NCBI RefSeq assembly: GCF_014069575.1
Contig: NZ_CP059675.1
Coordinates: 1,922,001-1,986,000, forward strand
Source: Schaalia sp. JY-X169
Lineage (GTDB): Bacteria; Actinomycetota; Actinomycetes; Actinomycetales; Actinomycetaceae
DNA: 64,000 bases
Direction: 5' to 3'
The notes beneath the pieces are model-generated. The model searched no databases. It saw nothing but the letters and a program-made list of their open reading frames with translations, and was not told the DNA's origin. Made by a program: the position numbers and the translations under genes. Each line of letters opens with the position of its first letter. Position 1 is the first letter of the stretch. Shown in pieces: positions 27,802 through 37,297 of the stretch.

Positions 27802-29925
27802 TTACTCGCCCCGAGACTTACCGATAACTTCCTCGGCCACATTACGTGGGACCTCGGCGTAGCTATCAAACTGCATGCTGTAAACAGCGCGACCCTGGGT
27901 CTTCGAACGCAGGTCACCAACGTAACCGAACATTTCCGACAGTGGTACGAGGGCGCGTACGACGCGAACGCCTGCGGCCTCGTCCATCGACTGGATCTGT
28001 CCACGACGACTGTTGAGGTCGCCAATCACGTCACCCATGTACTCTTCGGGAGTACGAACCTCAACGTCCATAACCGGCTCCAGCAGGACGGGGCTTGCCT
28101 TCTTGGCGGCCTCGCGCATTGCCATGGTACCGGCGATCTTGAACGCCATTTCCGAAGAGTCAACGTCGTGGTAAGCACCGTCGAGCAGGGTTGCCTTGAT
28201 ACCAACCAGCGGGTATCCAGCGAGGACGCCGGACTCCATGGCGGCCTGCATACCCTTGTCGACCGAGGGGATGTACTCGCGCGGAACGCGGCCACCAGTG
28301 ACCTTGTCCTCGAACTCGTACTCTGCCTCTGCGTTGGCTTCCATCGGCTCGATCGCGACAATGACGCGAGCGAACTGGCCGGAACCACCCGTCTGCTTCT
28401 TGTGGGTGTACTCCAGCTTTTCGACAGCCTTGCGAATGGTTTCGCGGTAGGCAACCATCGGCTTACCGACGTTTGCCTCAACCTTGAACTCGCGACGCAT
28501 GCGGTCAACGATGATGTCCAGGTGAAGTTCGCCCATACCACCGATGATGGTCTGGCCGGTCTCCGGATCCAGTTCAACGGAGAAGGTGGGATCCTCTTCC
28601 GCGAGCTTCTGGATCGCGATGCTCATCTTTTCCTGGTCGGCCTTCGACTTCGGTTCCACAGCCACGTGAATAACGGGCTTGGGGAACGTCATGGTTTCGA
28701 GGACGATCGGCTTGTCGATTGCACACAGCGTGTCACCGGTTGTGGTGTCCTTCAGACCCACAACAGCGTAAATGTGACCGGCGTGAGCGGCATCAACAGC
28801 GTTCTCCTTGTTGGAGTGCATCTGGAAGATCTTTCCAATGCGCTCCTTCTTACCCTTGGTGGAGTTGAGAACCTGCGAACCGGTTTCAACCTTGCCCGAG
28901 TAAACACGGATGAACGTCAACTTGCCGAAGAACGGGTGAGCCGCGATCTTGAACGCCAGGGCTGAGAACGGTTCGTCCTCGTCCGGCTGGCGGACCTCGG
29001 TGTTGCCGTCCTCTTCGTAGCCGGGCTTGAAGCCCTCCATTGCGCCAACGTCCAGAGGGGAAGGCAGGAAGTCAACGACAGCGTCGAGGACGGGCTGCAC
29101 ACCCATGTTGCGAAGGGCGGTACCACAGTAAACCGGGAACGCTTCACCCGAGATGGTCAGGGCGCGGACGCCCTCCTTGATCTGCTCGTTCGTCAGTTCA
29201 AGGTTCTCAAGGTAGGCATCCATGAGCTCCTCGGAGCCCTCAGCTGCGGCTTCCATGAGCTTCTCACGGTACTCTTCGGCCTTGGCCTGCAGGTCGGCGG
29301 GGATATCGCCCTCGACCACAAGCGCACCAAGGGTTGCGTTGCCGTCCTCGTCCTTCGCGGGGAAGGTGAGGCCACGCATGGTGATGAGGTCGACGACGCC
29401 GCTGAAATCACTTTCAGCGCCAATCGGCAACTCCATGACGATCGGCTTCGCGCCGAGGCGATCAATGATCGTCTTCACCGAATAGTAGAAATCCGCACCA
29501 AGCTTGTCCATCTTATTGATGAAGCAAATACGCGGGACGTTGTACTTGTCAGCCTGACGCCACACGGTTTCGGACTGCGGTTCAACGCCTTCCTTACCAT
29601 CGAAAACGGCGACGGCGCCGTCGAGGACGCGCAGTGAGCGCTCGACCTCGACCGTGAAGTCAACGTGACCGGGGGTGTCGATGACGTTGATCTGGTAACC
29701 CTTCCAGAACGTTGTCACAGCGGCAGAAGTGATCGTGATGCCACGTTCCTTCTCCTGCTCCATCCAGTCGGTGGTGGCGGCGCCGTCATGCGACTCGCCA
29801 ATCTTGTAGTTGATACCCGTGTAGAACAAAACGCGTTCCGTCACGGTGGTCTTGCCGGCGTCGATGTGAGCCATGATGCCGATGTTGCGGACCTTGTTGA
29901 GGTCGGTCAACACTTCAAGTGCCAC
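27802..29925 (-). CDS. fusA: Elongation factor G
   Basis: The 707-residue translocase GTPase has a GTG start at 29925. The G motifs are [16 protein letters not shown] and NKMDKLGAD, with [14 protein letters not shown] as switch I. Domains II-V follow, including [15 protein letters not shown] and [20 protein letters not shown]. Length is normal. It lies between rpsG (35 bp upstream) and tuf (157 bp downstream), the standard str-operon order. Confidence 0.99.
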   Translation of the reverse strand: MALEVLTDLNKVRNIGIMAHIDAGKTTVTERVLFYTGINYKIGESHDGAATTDWMEQEKERGITITSAAVTTFWKGYQINVIDTPGHVDFTVEVERSLRVLDGAVAVFDGKEGVEPQSETVWRQADKYNVPRICFINKMDKLGADFYYSVKTIIDRLGAKPIVMELPIGAESDFSGVVDLITMRGLTFPAKDEDGNATLGALVVEGDIPADLQAKAEEYREKLMEAAAEGSEELMDAYLENLELTNEQIKEGVRALTISGEAFPVYCGTALRNMGVQPVLDAVVDFLPSPLDVGAMEGFKPGYEEDGNTEVRQPDEDEPFSALAFKIAAHPFFGKLTFIRVYSGKVETGSQVLNSTKGKKERIGKIFQMHSNKENAVDAAHAGHIYAVVGLKDTTTGDTLCAIDKPIVLETMTFPKPVIHVAVEPKSKADQEKMSIAIQKLAEEDPTFSVELDPETGQTIIGGMGELHLDIIVDRMRREFKVEANVGKPMVAYRETIRKAVEKLEYTHKKQTGGSGQFARVIVAIEPMEANAEAEYEFEDKVTGGRVPREYIPSVDKGMQAAMESGVLAGYPLVGIKATLLDGAYHDVDSSEMAFKIAGTMAMREAAKKASPVLLEPVMDVEVRTPEEYMGDVIGDLNSRRGQIQSMDEAAGVRVVRALVPLSEMFGYVGDLRSKTQGRAVYSMQFDSYAEVPRNVAEEVIGKSRGE

Positions 29926-29960
29926 GAGTAATCCTTACTTGTGTTAGTCGAACCCTGCGA

Positions 29961-30431
29961 CTACCAGCGGTAGTGCGCGAAGGCGCGGTTAGATTCGGCC
30001 ATCTTGTGCATGTCTTCGCGACGCTTCACAGCAGCGCCAAGACCATTCGAAGCGTCCATGATTTCGTTTGCGAGACGCTCAGTCATTGTCTTCTCGCGAC
30101 GCTTGCGTGAGAAGTCAACCAGCCAGCGCAGGGCCAGCGTGGTTGCGCGGGAGGGGCGAACCTCAACCGGGACCTGGTAGGTTGCGCCACCAACACGGCG
30201 GGAACGAACCTCAAGGGCGGGGCGGATGTTGTCGAGGGCGCGCTTCAGCACGACGACTGGATCCTGATCGGTCTTCTCTGCGACGGTTTCGAGGGCGCCG
30301 TAAACGATCGCCTCGGCGATGGACTTCTTGCCATCCAGAAGGATGCGGTTGACCAGCTGGGAAACCAGCTTTGAGCCGTAAACCGGATCGTCAACCAGGG
30401 GACGCTTGGGGACTGGACCCTTACGTGGCAT
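29961..30431 (-). CDS. rpsG: 30S ribosomal protein S7
   Basis: The 156-residue primary 16S rRNA-binding protein organises the 30S head. It starts [20 protein letters not shown] and ends [13 protein letters not shown], both typical. Its ATG overlaps the rpsL stop codon by one base (TAATG), so translation is coupled. Confidence 0.99.
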   Translation of the reverse strand: MPRKGPVPKRPLVDDPVYGSKLVSQLVNRILLDGKKSIAEAIVYGALETVAEKTDQDPVVVLKRALDNIRPALEVRSRRVGGATYQVPVEVRPSRATTLALRWLVDFSRKRREKTMTERLANEIMDASNGLGAAVKRREDMHKMAESNRAFAHYRW

Positions 30432-30805
30432 TACTTCTTCTCCTTCTTCGCGCCGTAGCGGGAACGAGCCTGCTTGCGGTCGCGGACACCCTGGGTGTCA
30501 AGCGCGCCGCGGACGATGCGGTAGCGAACGCCAGGGAGGTCCTTGACGCGGCCGCCACGGACCAGGACCATCGAGTGCTCCTGGAGGTTGTGGCCTTCGC
30601 CGGGAATGTAAGCGGAAACTTCCATGCCGCTGGAGAGGCGCACACGGGCGACCTTACGCAGCGCCGAGTTCGGCTTCTTAGGGGTTGTGGTGTAAACGCG
30701 GGTGCATACGCCGCGACGCTGAGGGGAACCCTTCAGCGCGGGGGTGCTGGCCTTCCGCGGCTTGGGCTTGCGGCCCTTGCGGACCAACTGTTGAATTGTT
30801 GGCAC
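30431..30805 (-). CDS. rpsL: 30S ribosomal protein S12
   Basis: The 124-residue decoding-centre protein contains [18 protein letters not shown] and [29 protein letters not shown], including the lysines (K43/K88 in E. coli numbering) where streptomycin resistance arises. They appear wild type. First gene of the str operon. Unlike many actinobacteria it is not just downstream of rpoBC, which lie 28 kb away. Confidence 0.99.
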   Translation of the reverse strand: MPTIQQLVRKGRKPKPRKASTPALKGSPQRRGVCTRVYTTTPKKPNSALRKVARVRLSSGMEVSAYIPGEGHNLQEHSMVLVRGGRVKDLPGVRYRIVRGALDTQGVRDRKQARSRYGAKKEKK

Positions 30806-31240
30806 TACTGCTCCGTCTCTTCTGTTGCAGGCCGTGCGTTTTCAGGTGCGCGACCTATTTCGGCTTTTGGTCGACTTAGCTGATCCCCTGCGCACACACC
30901 ACCGCCAGGGGCCGGTGCGCCATGACTGAAACCTGGATCTGGGATCCTGGCCAGGAGAATGACACCCGGAGCTCCGACGGAACTGGAGCCCGCTGCTGCA
31001 CGCTGCCCCACCCCCAAAAGAGGGAGGATCTGGCCCTGAGGCCGGTGCAGGCTGGGAACCCGACAAATCGAGTACCGGGAAACAGCGTAGTTGCGCGGGT
31101 AAGTCTGGGTCAATGTGGGGGTGTGTGCGATGGGACGCAGTGGGCCGCGGGGCGGGCTCTCCCACGGTCCCCCGCTGCCGATGCCACCGACGCCAGCACT
31201 CCCCTACCCGCCAACCCCCGCACCCACGCCGCCGTACCCC

Positions 31241-31345
31241 CTCGGTCCCCCGGAAGCGCCTCGGTCCCCCGCAGGGCGATTCTGCGACCAAATCCGCCCT
31301 CGTACCCAACCTCCAGGGGACCAACCAACCCCGTGGGGACCAACC
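31241..31345. repeat. CGGTCCCC palindromic repeat, copy 1
   Basis: Positions 31247-31325 (79 bp) are identical to 31549-31627. The element begins with CTCGGTCCCCC units and ends with AGGGGACCAAC, so its ends are inverted. Homologous copies are at 31549, 33841, 41784, 47411 and 47647. Confidence 0.8.
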
Positions 31346-31548
31346 ACGACGGCCACTACAGAGAGCCACAACCGCCGCAGCATGCCCCCGACGAAGAAGT
31401 AGAGCCTGGGGCCACCCGCGCAAACTGCGCGGAGTCGAACCCGGGGGACGACCAGATCACGCGTCGGTACCGCAAGCGACGCCGCTGGCAGCGGTTCACC
31501 TCCAACGAGCGCGCTACCCCGTGCCCTCATGCCGCACCTGCCCACGGC

Positions 31549-31640
31549 CCCCCGGAAGCGCCTCGGTCCCCCGCAGGGCGATTCTGCGACCAAATCCGCC
31601 CTCGTACCCAACCTCCAGGGGACCAACAGACCCCGAACGG
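31549..31640. repeat. CGGTCCCC palindromic repeat, copy 2
   Basis: It matches copy 1 without mismatch over 79 bp at an offset of 302 bp. It diverges on the right, where it runs into a GAGCCGG tandem array. Confidence 0.8.
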
Positions 31641-31668
31641 GCCGCCGGTAGCGGAGGGGAGCGGAGAG

Positions 31669-31764
31669 GAGCCGGACCACAACGTCAGGCGAGCGGAGGG
31701 GAGCCGGACCACAACGTCAGCCGAGCGGAGAGGAGCCGGACCACAACGTCAGGCGAGCGGAGCA
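31669..31764. repeat. Three tandem 32-bp units
   Basis: Units starting GAGCCGGACCACAACGTCAG begin at 31669, 31701 and 31733 and are nearly identical. The array is non-coding and adjoins palindromic copy 2. Confidence 0.75.
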
Positions 31765-31866
31765 CGGCGGTACCCGTGGGGACGGGCACAACACAGCCCC
31801 ACACTCAACTCGGAGCATGGGGCTGGTTTTGGCTCACCCCACAAACGGGGTGTGCAACTCGGCCGC

Positions 31867-31983
31867 CTAGAGCGGCACGCCAATCTTCTTCAGGGCGTCA
31901 CGCACCGGCTGGAACTGGATGGCAACAACCGCGCCACCAGCAAGAAGACCTAGACAGAAAATGGATTTGATGAACTTCTTCAT
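31867..31983 (-). CDS. 38-residue single-span membrane peptide
   Basis: The short frame starts at the ATG at 31983, with GAGGTAG four bases upstream, and ends at a TAG at 31867. The product begins MKKFIKSIFCLGLLAGG, continues with a hydrophobic helix to about residue 25, and ends in an amphipathic basic tail (PVRDALKKIGVPL). Good Shine-Dalgarno, codon use and topology suggest a real gene. A 13-codon frame (32040-31999) lies just upstream and could be a leader. Hairpins downstream near 31803-31858 may terminate it. No family recognised; it may be a small membrane regulator or toxin-like peptide. Confidence 0.6.
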   Translation of the reverse strand: MKKFIKSIFCLGLLAGGAVVAIQFQPVRDALKKIGVPL

Positions 31984-32217
31984 GGCACTACCTCATTCTT
32001 AGAAAGTCCGCTTGAAGCCCCCGTTTGGGGCCGCGTACATGATCTCTAACCCCATAAATAGTAGTACGGATCACGGTCTGGGGCACGGACTCCGCCCAGC
32101 GCGTACAGAACCCACTAGTCCCCGGAAGCGGTTTCCCCAGGACGGCCACCCCGGCGTTATCCCCAGATTGGTGGTGCTGAGGTTTCCAGCCCGCATTGGT
32201 TCGAGCAGAGTGTTGGT

Positions 32218-33378
32218 ATGGAGATTCGACACTCAGACCTGGTGGTTACGTCCTCGACGAACCGCGTGTCGACGGCGCGCGCGCTCCGCAATGGATTTGT
32301 CCAGATCGGGCATTGCGCCCATTTGAGTCAGCGCAAACTGCACGCCTCTGAGAAGCCGTGGGTGACTCGGCAGAGGGTCGCGGAAGCGCGGATTCTCACG
32401 GTTCAGCACCTAATTTCCACCCGTGCCCGTCACGCCGCCGAGGACGGTGACTTTGTCTTTAGCGGGGAATCCGCCCTCGTCATCCTTGGTTTACAACCGT
32501 GGTGGAACAATCCCGATGTCGTGGTTCGTCGGGTCCGGCGGTCCGGACACAAGTGCGTGTTACCAGCGGTTCCCGTCCACAACGCGAGGGTCCCTGAGGT
32601 GCGGTTGGTGCAGATTCGGCACAAGACCAAACAGTTGCGGGGTAGTGGGGAGACTTCCTTCGGGCATCGCCTCGCCGCTCAGGGTGTGGAGGTTGACCCT
32701 TACGAAACCGGGGTTCACTCGGGCATTCAGATCGCGCCGGCGCACCTTATTGTGTACGACTTGTGTCGGCTACTCCACCCTCTTCAGGCGTTTCACAACG
32801 TTTCGTTGCTACTGCGGCATCTTGCGCGGTGGGATAGCCGCGACTTGGCCGGGTCGCGACAACGGGTGCAGATTGTCAGGCAGGCTCTACGTCAGGACTT
32901 GGATACTTTGGGCGCCGTTCCAAGGATTCGCAGGACGAGGGCGCTCTTGGCCAGCGCCGATGGCGGCCTTGAGTCTCCGGCTGAGTCCATAGTGCTGTGG
33001 TCGTTGCGATCCATCGTGAAGAAGTCCGCGAGCGTCCTCACCCAGGTGCCGGTCACGGCGGGGAAGCAGAATTTCCGCATAGACATTGGGGTTCCAACCG
33101 CCAAACTGGCGATCGAGGTGACCGGCAGGGGCAAGTTTGGGGAGTCCTCGACCTCGGCCTACAGGGTTGCTGACAGGTTTGTCGCGAGGCAACAGATGCT
33201 GGAGGCTGCGGACTGGCGGGTCATCAACATCACCTACGACCAGGCGAAGAAGCTGACACCCCTGATGGACTTGCTGCGCAAACTCCTGTCACAACACGGA
33301 ATTGTCACCGGGGTGCCCGACCCGTTGATTTGGGCGGAAGCGGCGCCGCTCTTGATGGCGAAGTCGCGGCGGTACTGA
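32218..33378 (+). CDS. AbiEi-like/DUF559-like protein with putative PD-(D/E)XK nuclease fold, copy 2
   Basis: The product is 386 residues and is a clear paralogue of the gene at 57825. Shared blocks are WVTRQRVAEARIL, FSGESALVILGLQPWWNNPD, LLHPLQAFHNVS and SPAESIVLWSL. The C-terminal RIDIGVPTAKLAIEVTGRGK has the D-x(n)-ExT-x-GxGK spacing of a PD-(D/E)XK-like core. It ends in a helical RQQMLEAADWRVINITYDQ segment typical of DUF559/Vsr-like folds. The N-terminus lacks a strong winged-helix RGVY motif here. Palindromic repeat copies 1/2 lie on its left and copy 3 on its right. Function unknown; DNA cleavage is inferred only. Confidence 0.8.
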   Translation: MEIRHSDLVVTSSTNRVSTARALRNGFVQIGHCAHLSQRKLHASEKPWVTRQRVAEARILTVQHLISTRARHAAEDGDFVFSGESALVILGLQPWWNNPDVVVRRVRRSGHKCVLPAVPVHNARVPEVRLVQIRHKTKQLRGSGETSFGHRLAAQGVEVDPYETGVHSGIQIAPAHLIVYDLCRLLHPLQAFHNVSLLLRHLARWDSRDLAGSRQRVQIVRQALRQDLDTLGAVPRIRRTRALLASADGGLESPAESIVLWSLRSIVKKSASVLTQVPVTAGKQNFRIDIGVPTAKLAIEVTGRGKFGESSTSAYRVADRFVARQQMLEAADWRVINITYDQAKKLTPLMDLLRKLLSQHGIVTGVPDPLIWAEAAPLLMAKSRRY

Positions 33379-34002
33379 CTTCAGGCAAGCAGGCTGCCTG
33401 GGAGGTCGCCCTGTTGAAGTCTGTGTGGGCACTCTCGCGCAGAGGTCCGCGGAGGGGCGCCGAAGATACCCTGTGATCCCGCCGTAGTTGCAGGGTCGTC
33501 TCCCGGAAGTTCCGAGGTGGTCTTGCGGCCGTTTACGCTGGTCCACCGTGCGATGCACCCCGCAGAAGAAAGCATGTGTGCCCACGCTCGTGCTCCCCGT
33601 CATTAGCAAACCGTCTGACGCCGATACCCCTTCTCTCGAGTGTCGGTCCGCCATTGATCCGCCGCCGCGGATTCTCAACTCCCTCATCAGGGCCCTAAAC
33701 CACCTTCTACCTGAGCTTTAGGCGAGCCCTCGGGGCCCATCCCAAGTCGTCGGTCGGCGCCCCCACCCGCAAGCTGGCAAGCGTCCGACGCGCCATCAGC
33801 TCCGGCAGACGCCCGACAGCCGCGGCACGTCCTCTACCAAACGGACAGCCTCGGCCCCCCGCAGGCTCCTCGGAGCTGGTGAGGGCGAGGAACCCCACCA
33901 AATCGACCTCGAACACAACCTGCAGGGGACCAAGGCACCCTAGGGGGACCGACCAGCAACGCAGCGTCCGGGCCACCGGCGGACACCACCTACCGGTCTC
34001 CT
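33379..34002. other. 624-bp spacer with a palindromic repeat
   Basis: It lies between convergent genes. The right half holds palindromic repeat copy 3. No convincing coding sequence or tRNA was found; a 77-codon frame at 33488-33721 has no recognisable features. Confidence 0.5.
33841..33955. repeat. CGGTCCCC palindromic repeat, copy 3
   Basis: It runs from ACGGACAGCCTCGG to GGGGGACCGACC. Over about 115 bp it matches copy 4 (41784) with scattered differences, sharing ACCAAATCGACCTCGAACAC. Its core CCAAATC...CCTCG also matches copies 1 and 2. Confidence 0.75.
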
Positions 34003-35256
34003 CTACCCACGCGGGTTCCACTCCCCCTTGGCAACGGCAGGGACGAAGTCCTCGAGGTCGAGGGGCCAGGTGATGGTGCGGCCCTGCTCGGCTGACTTGT
34101 AGGCCGCCATGAGCATTTCGATGACTTCGAGGCCGGATTCTAGGCCCTCTAGTGGCTGCTCACCCTGGAGGAACATGGTGGTGAGGTGGGAGTTCTCGCC
34201 CGTGTAACCGTAGGAGACGGCCTCGTCTGAAAGCAGGGGCATCAAGCCCTGCTCGGCATTCTGCTTCTCGATCATGTCCTCGCCCTCGGCCTGCTGCAAG
34301 TTCCGGGAAAGGAAGAGCTTGGATTCGGTGGAGAGGGTGTCATTCTCCATGGAGTACTCCGGCCCGAGTAGCTCGAATGACAGCCTGAGACCGGCGCCGA
34401 CAAACGACCAGGAGGTGGTGGCTTCCACGACAACAGGTTCGCCATCACCGTTGATGAACTCGAAGACGGCGTGAGCGTAATCCTCAGACGGGGTCTTGGT
34501 GTAATCCACGACGCCCTCGTAGTTGTCCTGCAACCACTTGGCGTACTCGGGACGACCGAACTTCAGGGAGGCGATGGTGGCCGTCACCGACACTGGCGTC
34601 AGCCATTCGGAGAGGCGAGTGCCGGGAGGGGTAAGAAGGAAGCGGCCCGCCTCCACAGAGTGACACATCATGTCGTTGAGGACACCCCCGCCCTCTGTCG
34701 CCCCATTCCAGAACCAGGTGTTGTGAGGACCCGAATGCTCCTCCGCGGCACGTGCCAGGTAAGGGGAGCCGGACCCGGCGGCTCCCCGGGCCCAAATGAT
34801 CTCGCGTGAACGCACCAAACCCGGAGCATAAACCTGGTTCTCCAGGTAACCGTGAAGGAGGCCAGCGCCCTGAACCATCTCCAAAACCTCCCGTGCTTCG
34901 GCCACATTGCGTCCCAGGGGCTTCTCGATTGCAAGAGCCTTGAGTTCCGCGCGACCCGAAATCACCTCATCCGTAATCGCTTTGATGACCTCGACCCTTG
35001 TGAAGTTGGGCGTCAACACCCAAATCGCTTCAACCCGGGGGTCCCGCACCAACTCGACGATCTCGTCGTAGGCGGTCACGCCAGAGCCGACGCCAAGTGC
35101 CTCCGCCTTCGCGGCCAGGTCAGCTGCGCGCTCAAGGCGACGGGAGCACACCGCCACGATGTCGCCATCACGCACTCCACGGAATGAGTCAACGTGGAAG
35201 TTCCCAATGAACCCCGCTCCGAGTATCCCGACACCCAGTGTTCTACGTTCTGCCAT
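34003..35256 (-). CDS. Gfo/Idh/MocA-family NAD(P)-dependent oxidoreductase
   Basis: The 417-residue protein has a Rossmann motif GVGILGAGFIGNFH (N-terminus) and the family's EKP motif in LAIEKPLGRNVAEA. A C-terminal alpha/beta domain follows, containing HNTWFWNGATEGGGVLNDM. Members oxidise or reduce sugars and inositols. It is the last gene of the ABC importer operon (60 bp after the second permease), so it probably acts on the imported substrate first. Substrate could be myo-inositol, a galactoside or another carbohydrate; sequence alone does not decide. Confidence 0.9.
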   Translation of the reverse strand: MAERRTLGVGILGAGFIGNFHVDSFRGVRDGDIVAVCSRRLERAADLAAKAEALGVGSGVTAYDEIVELVRDPRVEAIWVLTPNFTRVEVIKAITDEVISGRAELKALAIEKPLGRNVAEAREVLEMVQGAGLLHGYLENQVYAPGLVRSREIIWARGAAGSGSPYLARAAEEHSGPHNTWFWNGATEGGGVLNDMMCHSVEAGRFLLTPPGTRLSEWLTPVSVTATIASLKFGRPEYAKWLQDNYEGVVDYTKTPSEDYAHAVFEFINGDGEPVVVEATTSWSFVGAGLRLSFELLGPEYSMENDTLSTESKLFLSRNLQQAEGEDMIEKQNAEQGLMPLLSDEAVSYGYTGENSHLTTMFLQGEQPLEGLESGLEVIEMLMAAYKSAEQGRTITWPLDLEDFVPAVAKGEWNPRG

Positions 35257-35315
35257 GAAAAATCAGTCCTTTCAGGAATTGCCCGCGCGCGAGCCACGCG
35301 GAACTACAAAATCAC

Positions 35316-36311
35316 CTACGCACGCAGCTTCCGCTGCCTGCCGTAAACCGCAAGTAGAAGGATGAGAACAACACCGTTGATAATGATTCGTCCCGACTCC
35401 GGCATATTGATGGTGGTGAGGAATGAGGACAGCACCGTCAGCAGGACGGCGCCGATGGCGGAGCCAACGTAGCCGCCGATGCCCCCGGCCACCAGGGTTC
35501 CACCAATCACCACCGCTGCCACCGACGGCAAAGTCAGGTTGTCGGCCAGGTTCAGGAAGACGGTCTCCGTATACCCCAACAGCATCAAACCACCCACCAC
35601 TGCGAAGAGTCCTGAGAGAACATAGGACAGCAGAACCGTCCTCGTCACCGGGATGCCTGAGAGTCGAGCGGCCGTGCGGTTCGCTCCCACGGCAAATATG
35701 TTCCACCCGGTCCAAGTTCTTCGCAGGAAGATCGTCACGAGGATGGTGGCGATGACCCAAAGGTAGAGGACCCCCGGGATGTTGAACAACCAGCGCCCGT
35801 TGACGAGTGCGGTTAGAGCCGGAGCACTTCGCCCTCCCGCAACTCCGCCGGTGTAAGCAAGGATGAGCCCGGTAACCACGCCGGACATGCCCAGCGTCAT
35901 CACGAAGGGGGGAATTCGCAGGAGCAAGATGCCAAGGCCATTGAAGAAGCCAATCGTGCAACCGACCGCAAGCGGAATCAGGATCCCTAAGACTAGGTTG
36001 TCGTTGGAACCCTCCATGATTTTCGAGGCGACAATCGCCCCCAGGGTCGCCACCTTCCCCACTGAAAGGTCGATACCGTCGCCACCCGAAAGGATCACTA
36101 TGGTCTGTCCGATGGCGATAAACCCTAGAAAAGACGCGACCCGCAGCATCGCGAGAATCTGGTTGTAAGACCCGAAGCCGGGGGAAACGATTTGCCCCAC
36201 GACGATCAGGAGTACCGTGATGACGAGGGCGATGAGGACGGGGTTCTTCAGGACGCCGAGACTGCGTTCCCGGGCCAGTTCCTCAACGGGAGTGTCGATT
36301 GCGGTACTCAT
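35316..36311 (-). CDS. Sugar ABC transporter permease (RbsC-like), second
   Basis: The 331-residue integral membrane protein has about nine hydrophobic segments and the branched-type sugar permease signature GDGIDLSVGKVATLGAI and GANRTAARLSGIPVTRT. Its start overlaps the preceding permease by four bases (ATGA). With the first permease it should form a heterodimeric channel driven by the ATPase at 37297-38838. Confidence 0.93.
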   Translation of the reverse strand: MSTAIDTPVEELARERSLGVLKNPVLIALVITVLLIVVGQIVSPGFGSYNQILAMLRVASFLGFIAIGQTIVILSGGDGIDLSVGKVATLGAIVASKIMEGSNDNLVLGILIPLAVGCTIGFFNGLGILLLRIPPFVMTLGMSGVVTGLILAYTGGVAGGRSAPALTALVNGRWLFNIPGVLYLWVIATILVTIFLRRTWTGWNIFAVGANRTAARLSGIPVTRTVLLSYVLSGLFAVVGGLMLLGYTETVFLNLADNLTLPSVAAVVIGGTLVAGGIGGYVGSAIGAVLLTVLSSFLTTINMPESGRIIINGVVLILLLAVYGRQRKLRA

Positions 36312-37297
36312 GCTTTTCCCCTCTTAGTCGTCATCACGGAAAGAGCCAGCGCCACGATGATGATGAGGCCGGATGCCAGGGCCCGGTATGTCGTAGGTAC
36401 GTTCAAGAAGAAGAGGATGTTGGAGGAGATCGCCAAAATCAGCGCACCTGCGACAGCCCCAAACGGTGATCCACGTCCACCGGACAGGGCAATACCACCG
36501 AGGACGACGGCGGCAATGGAGTCCAGCGCCATGTTGGCGCCAATGAACGGGTCGCCGGATCCGGTATTCGCGAGGACGGTCAACGCGGCGATGCCAACGA
36601 ACATCGATGCAAACACGAAGCTGCGGAACGTCACCGAGGTCACCGGCACCAGTGAGGCGTAGGCGGCTTCACGGTTACCACCGACGGCGTAGAGCTGGCG
36701 CGTGTAGCGCGTCCTCGACATCGCCCACCACGCCAGCATGCCGAGGGCGACCAGCAGGATGGGCACCGGTATTGCCACAACGGCCATGCGGTAGGCGGAA
36801 ACCATAGAAGCCGGGACCGCCCCACCCGGGGTTGGCAAGACCACCAGGGCGAGGCCGGCGAAGACGGACGAGGTGGCGAAGGTGGCGATCAGGGGCTGCA
36901 GGCGGATCACCGCGACGATAAAGCCATTGAGCGCGCCGCAAGCGGCACCGGTTACCAGCGCGGTGATGACTCCCAGCCAGATTCGCGAGTCCTGGCCGTC
37001 CATTACCTTCAGAGTCACGACGCTAATGAAAGCCACCTGCGCCCCCAAAGAGAGGTCGATGCCGCCGCCGATGATGACTATGGCCTGAGCGATTGCCGCG
37101 AAGACCAACGGGGCAAAGGTCGCGAAGTTGCTGGTCAGGGAGTACTGAGTAAAGAAGGTGGGCTGCAACGCGGCGTTGATGACCACCGCCAGGATGAGCA
37201 GCCCGAGGGTGACGGCATAGTTGAGGCGGAAGTTGAACCGCTTGGTCCACGACCCATCGCGAAGGACGTCCATCAGGCCGGTCTTTGTTTCGGTCAT
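36308..37297 (-). CDS. Sugar ABC transporter permease (RbsC-like), first
   Basis: The 329-residue membrane protein shows GGGIDLSLGAQVAFISVV and GGNREAAYASLVPVTSV, typical of ribose/inositol-type permeases. Its ATG overlaps the ATPase stop codon by one base (TAATG) and its end overlaps the next permease, so the genes are translationally coupled. Confidence 0.93.
   Translation of the reverse strand: MTETKTGLMDVLRDGSWTKRFNFRLNYAVTLGLLILAVVINAALQPTFFTQYSLTSNFATFAPLVFAAIAQAIVIIGGGIDLSLGAQVAFISVVTLKVMDGQDSRIWLGVITALVTGAACGALNGFIVAVIRLQPLIATFATSSVFAGLALVVLPTPGGAVPASMVSAYRMAVVAIPVPILLVALGMLAWWAMSRTRYTRQLYAVGGNREAAYASLVPVTSVTFRSFVFASMFVGIAALTVLANTGSGDPFIGANMALDSIAAVVLGGIALSGGRGSPFGAVAGALILAISSNILFFLNVPTTYRALASGLIIIVALALSVMTTKRGKA

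Larger units (their letters stand above)
30806..31866. other. 1.06-kb repeat-rich, gene-free spacer upstream of rpsL
   Basis: This G+C-rich stretch is open in several frames on both strands but no frame looks like a real protein. It contains two copies of the CGGTCCCC palindromic repeat and a 32-bp tandem repeat. GC-rich hairpins near 31803-31858 (for example CACCCC/GGGGTG) may end the small gene at 31867. The rpsL promoter must lie in its left part, but none was recognised with confidence. Confidence 0.5.

Noticed and set aside
26733-28965. Long frames opposite tuf and fusA
   Set aside because: Both are antisense shadows of highly conserved translation genes with biased codons.
31425-31490. 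Possible tRNA (GGGTTCGACTCC T-loop-like sequence on the minus strand)
   Set aside because: The flanking stems do not pair and no acceptor, D or anticodon arm could be drawn.
30922-31970. Long overlapping frames on both strands (up to 343 residues)
   Set aside because: They run through palindromic and tandem repeats, are Pro/Arg/Gly-rich, and are open in several frames at once, as expected for G+C-rich non-coding DNA.
33488-33721. 77-residue frame in the spacer before the Gfo/Idh/MocA gene
   Set aside because: No Shine-Dalgarno, no hydrophobic or domain signature, and an overlapping opposite frame of similar length.
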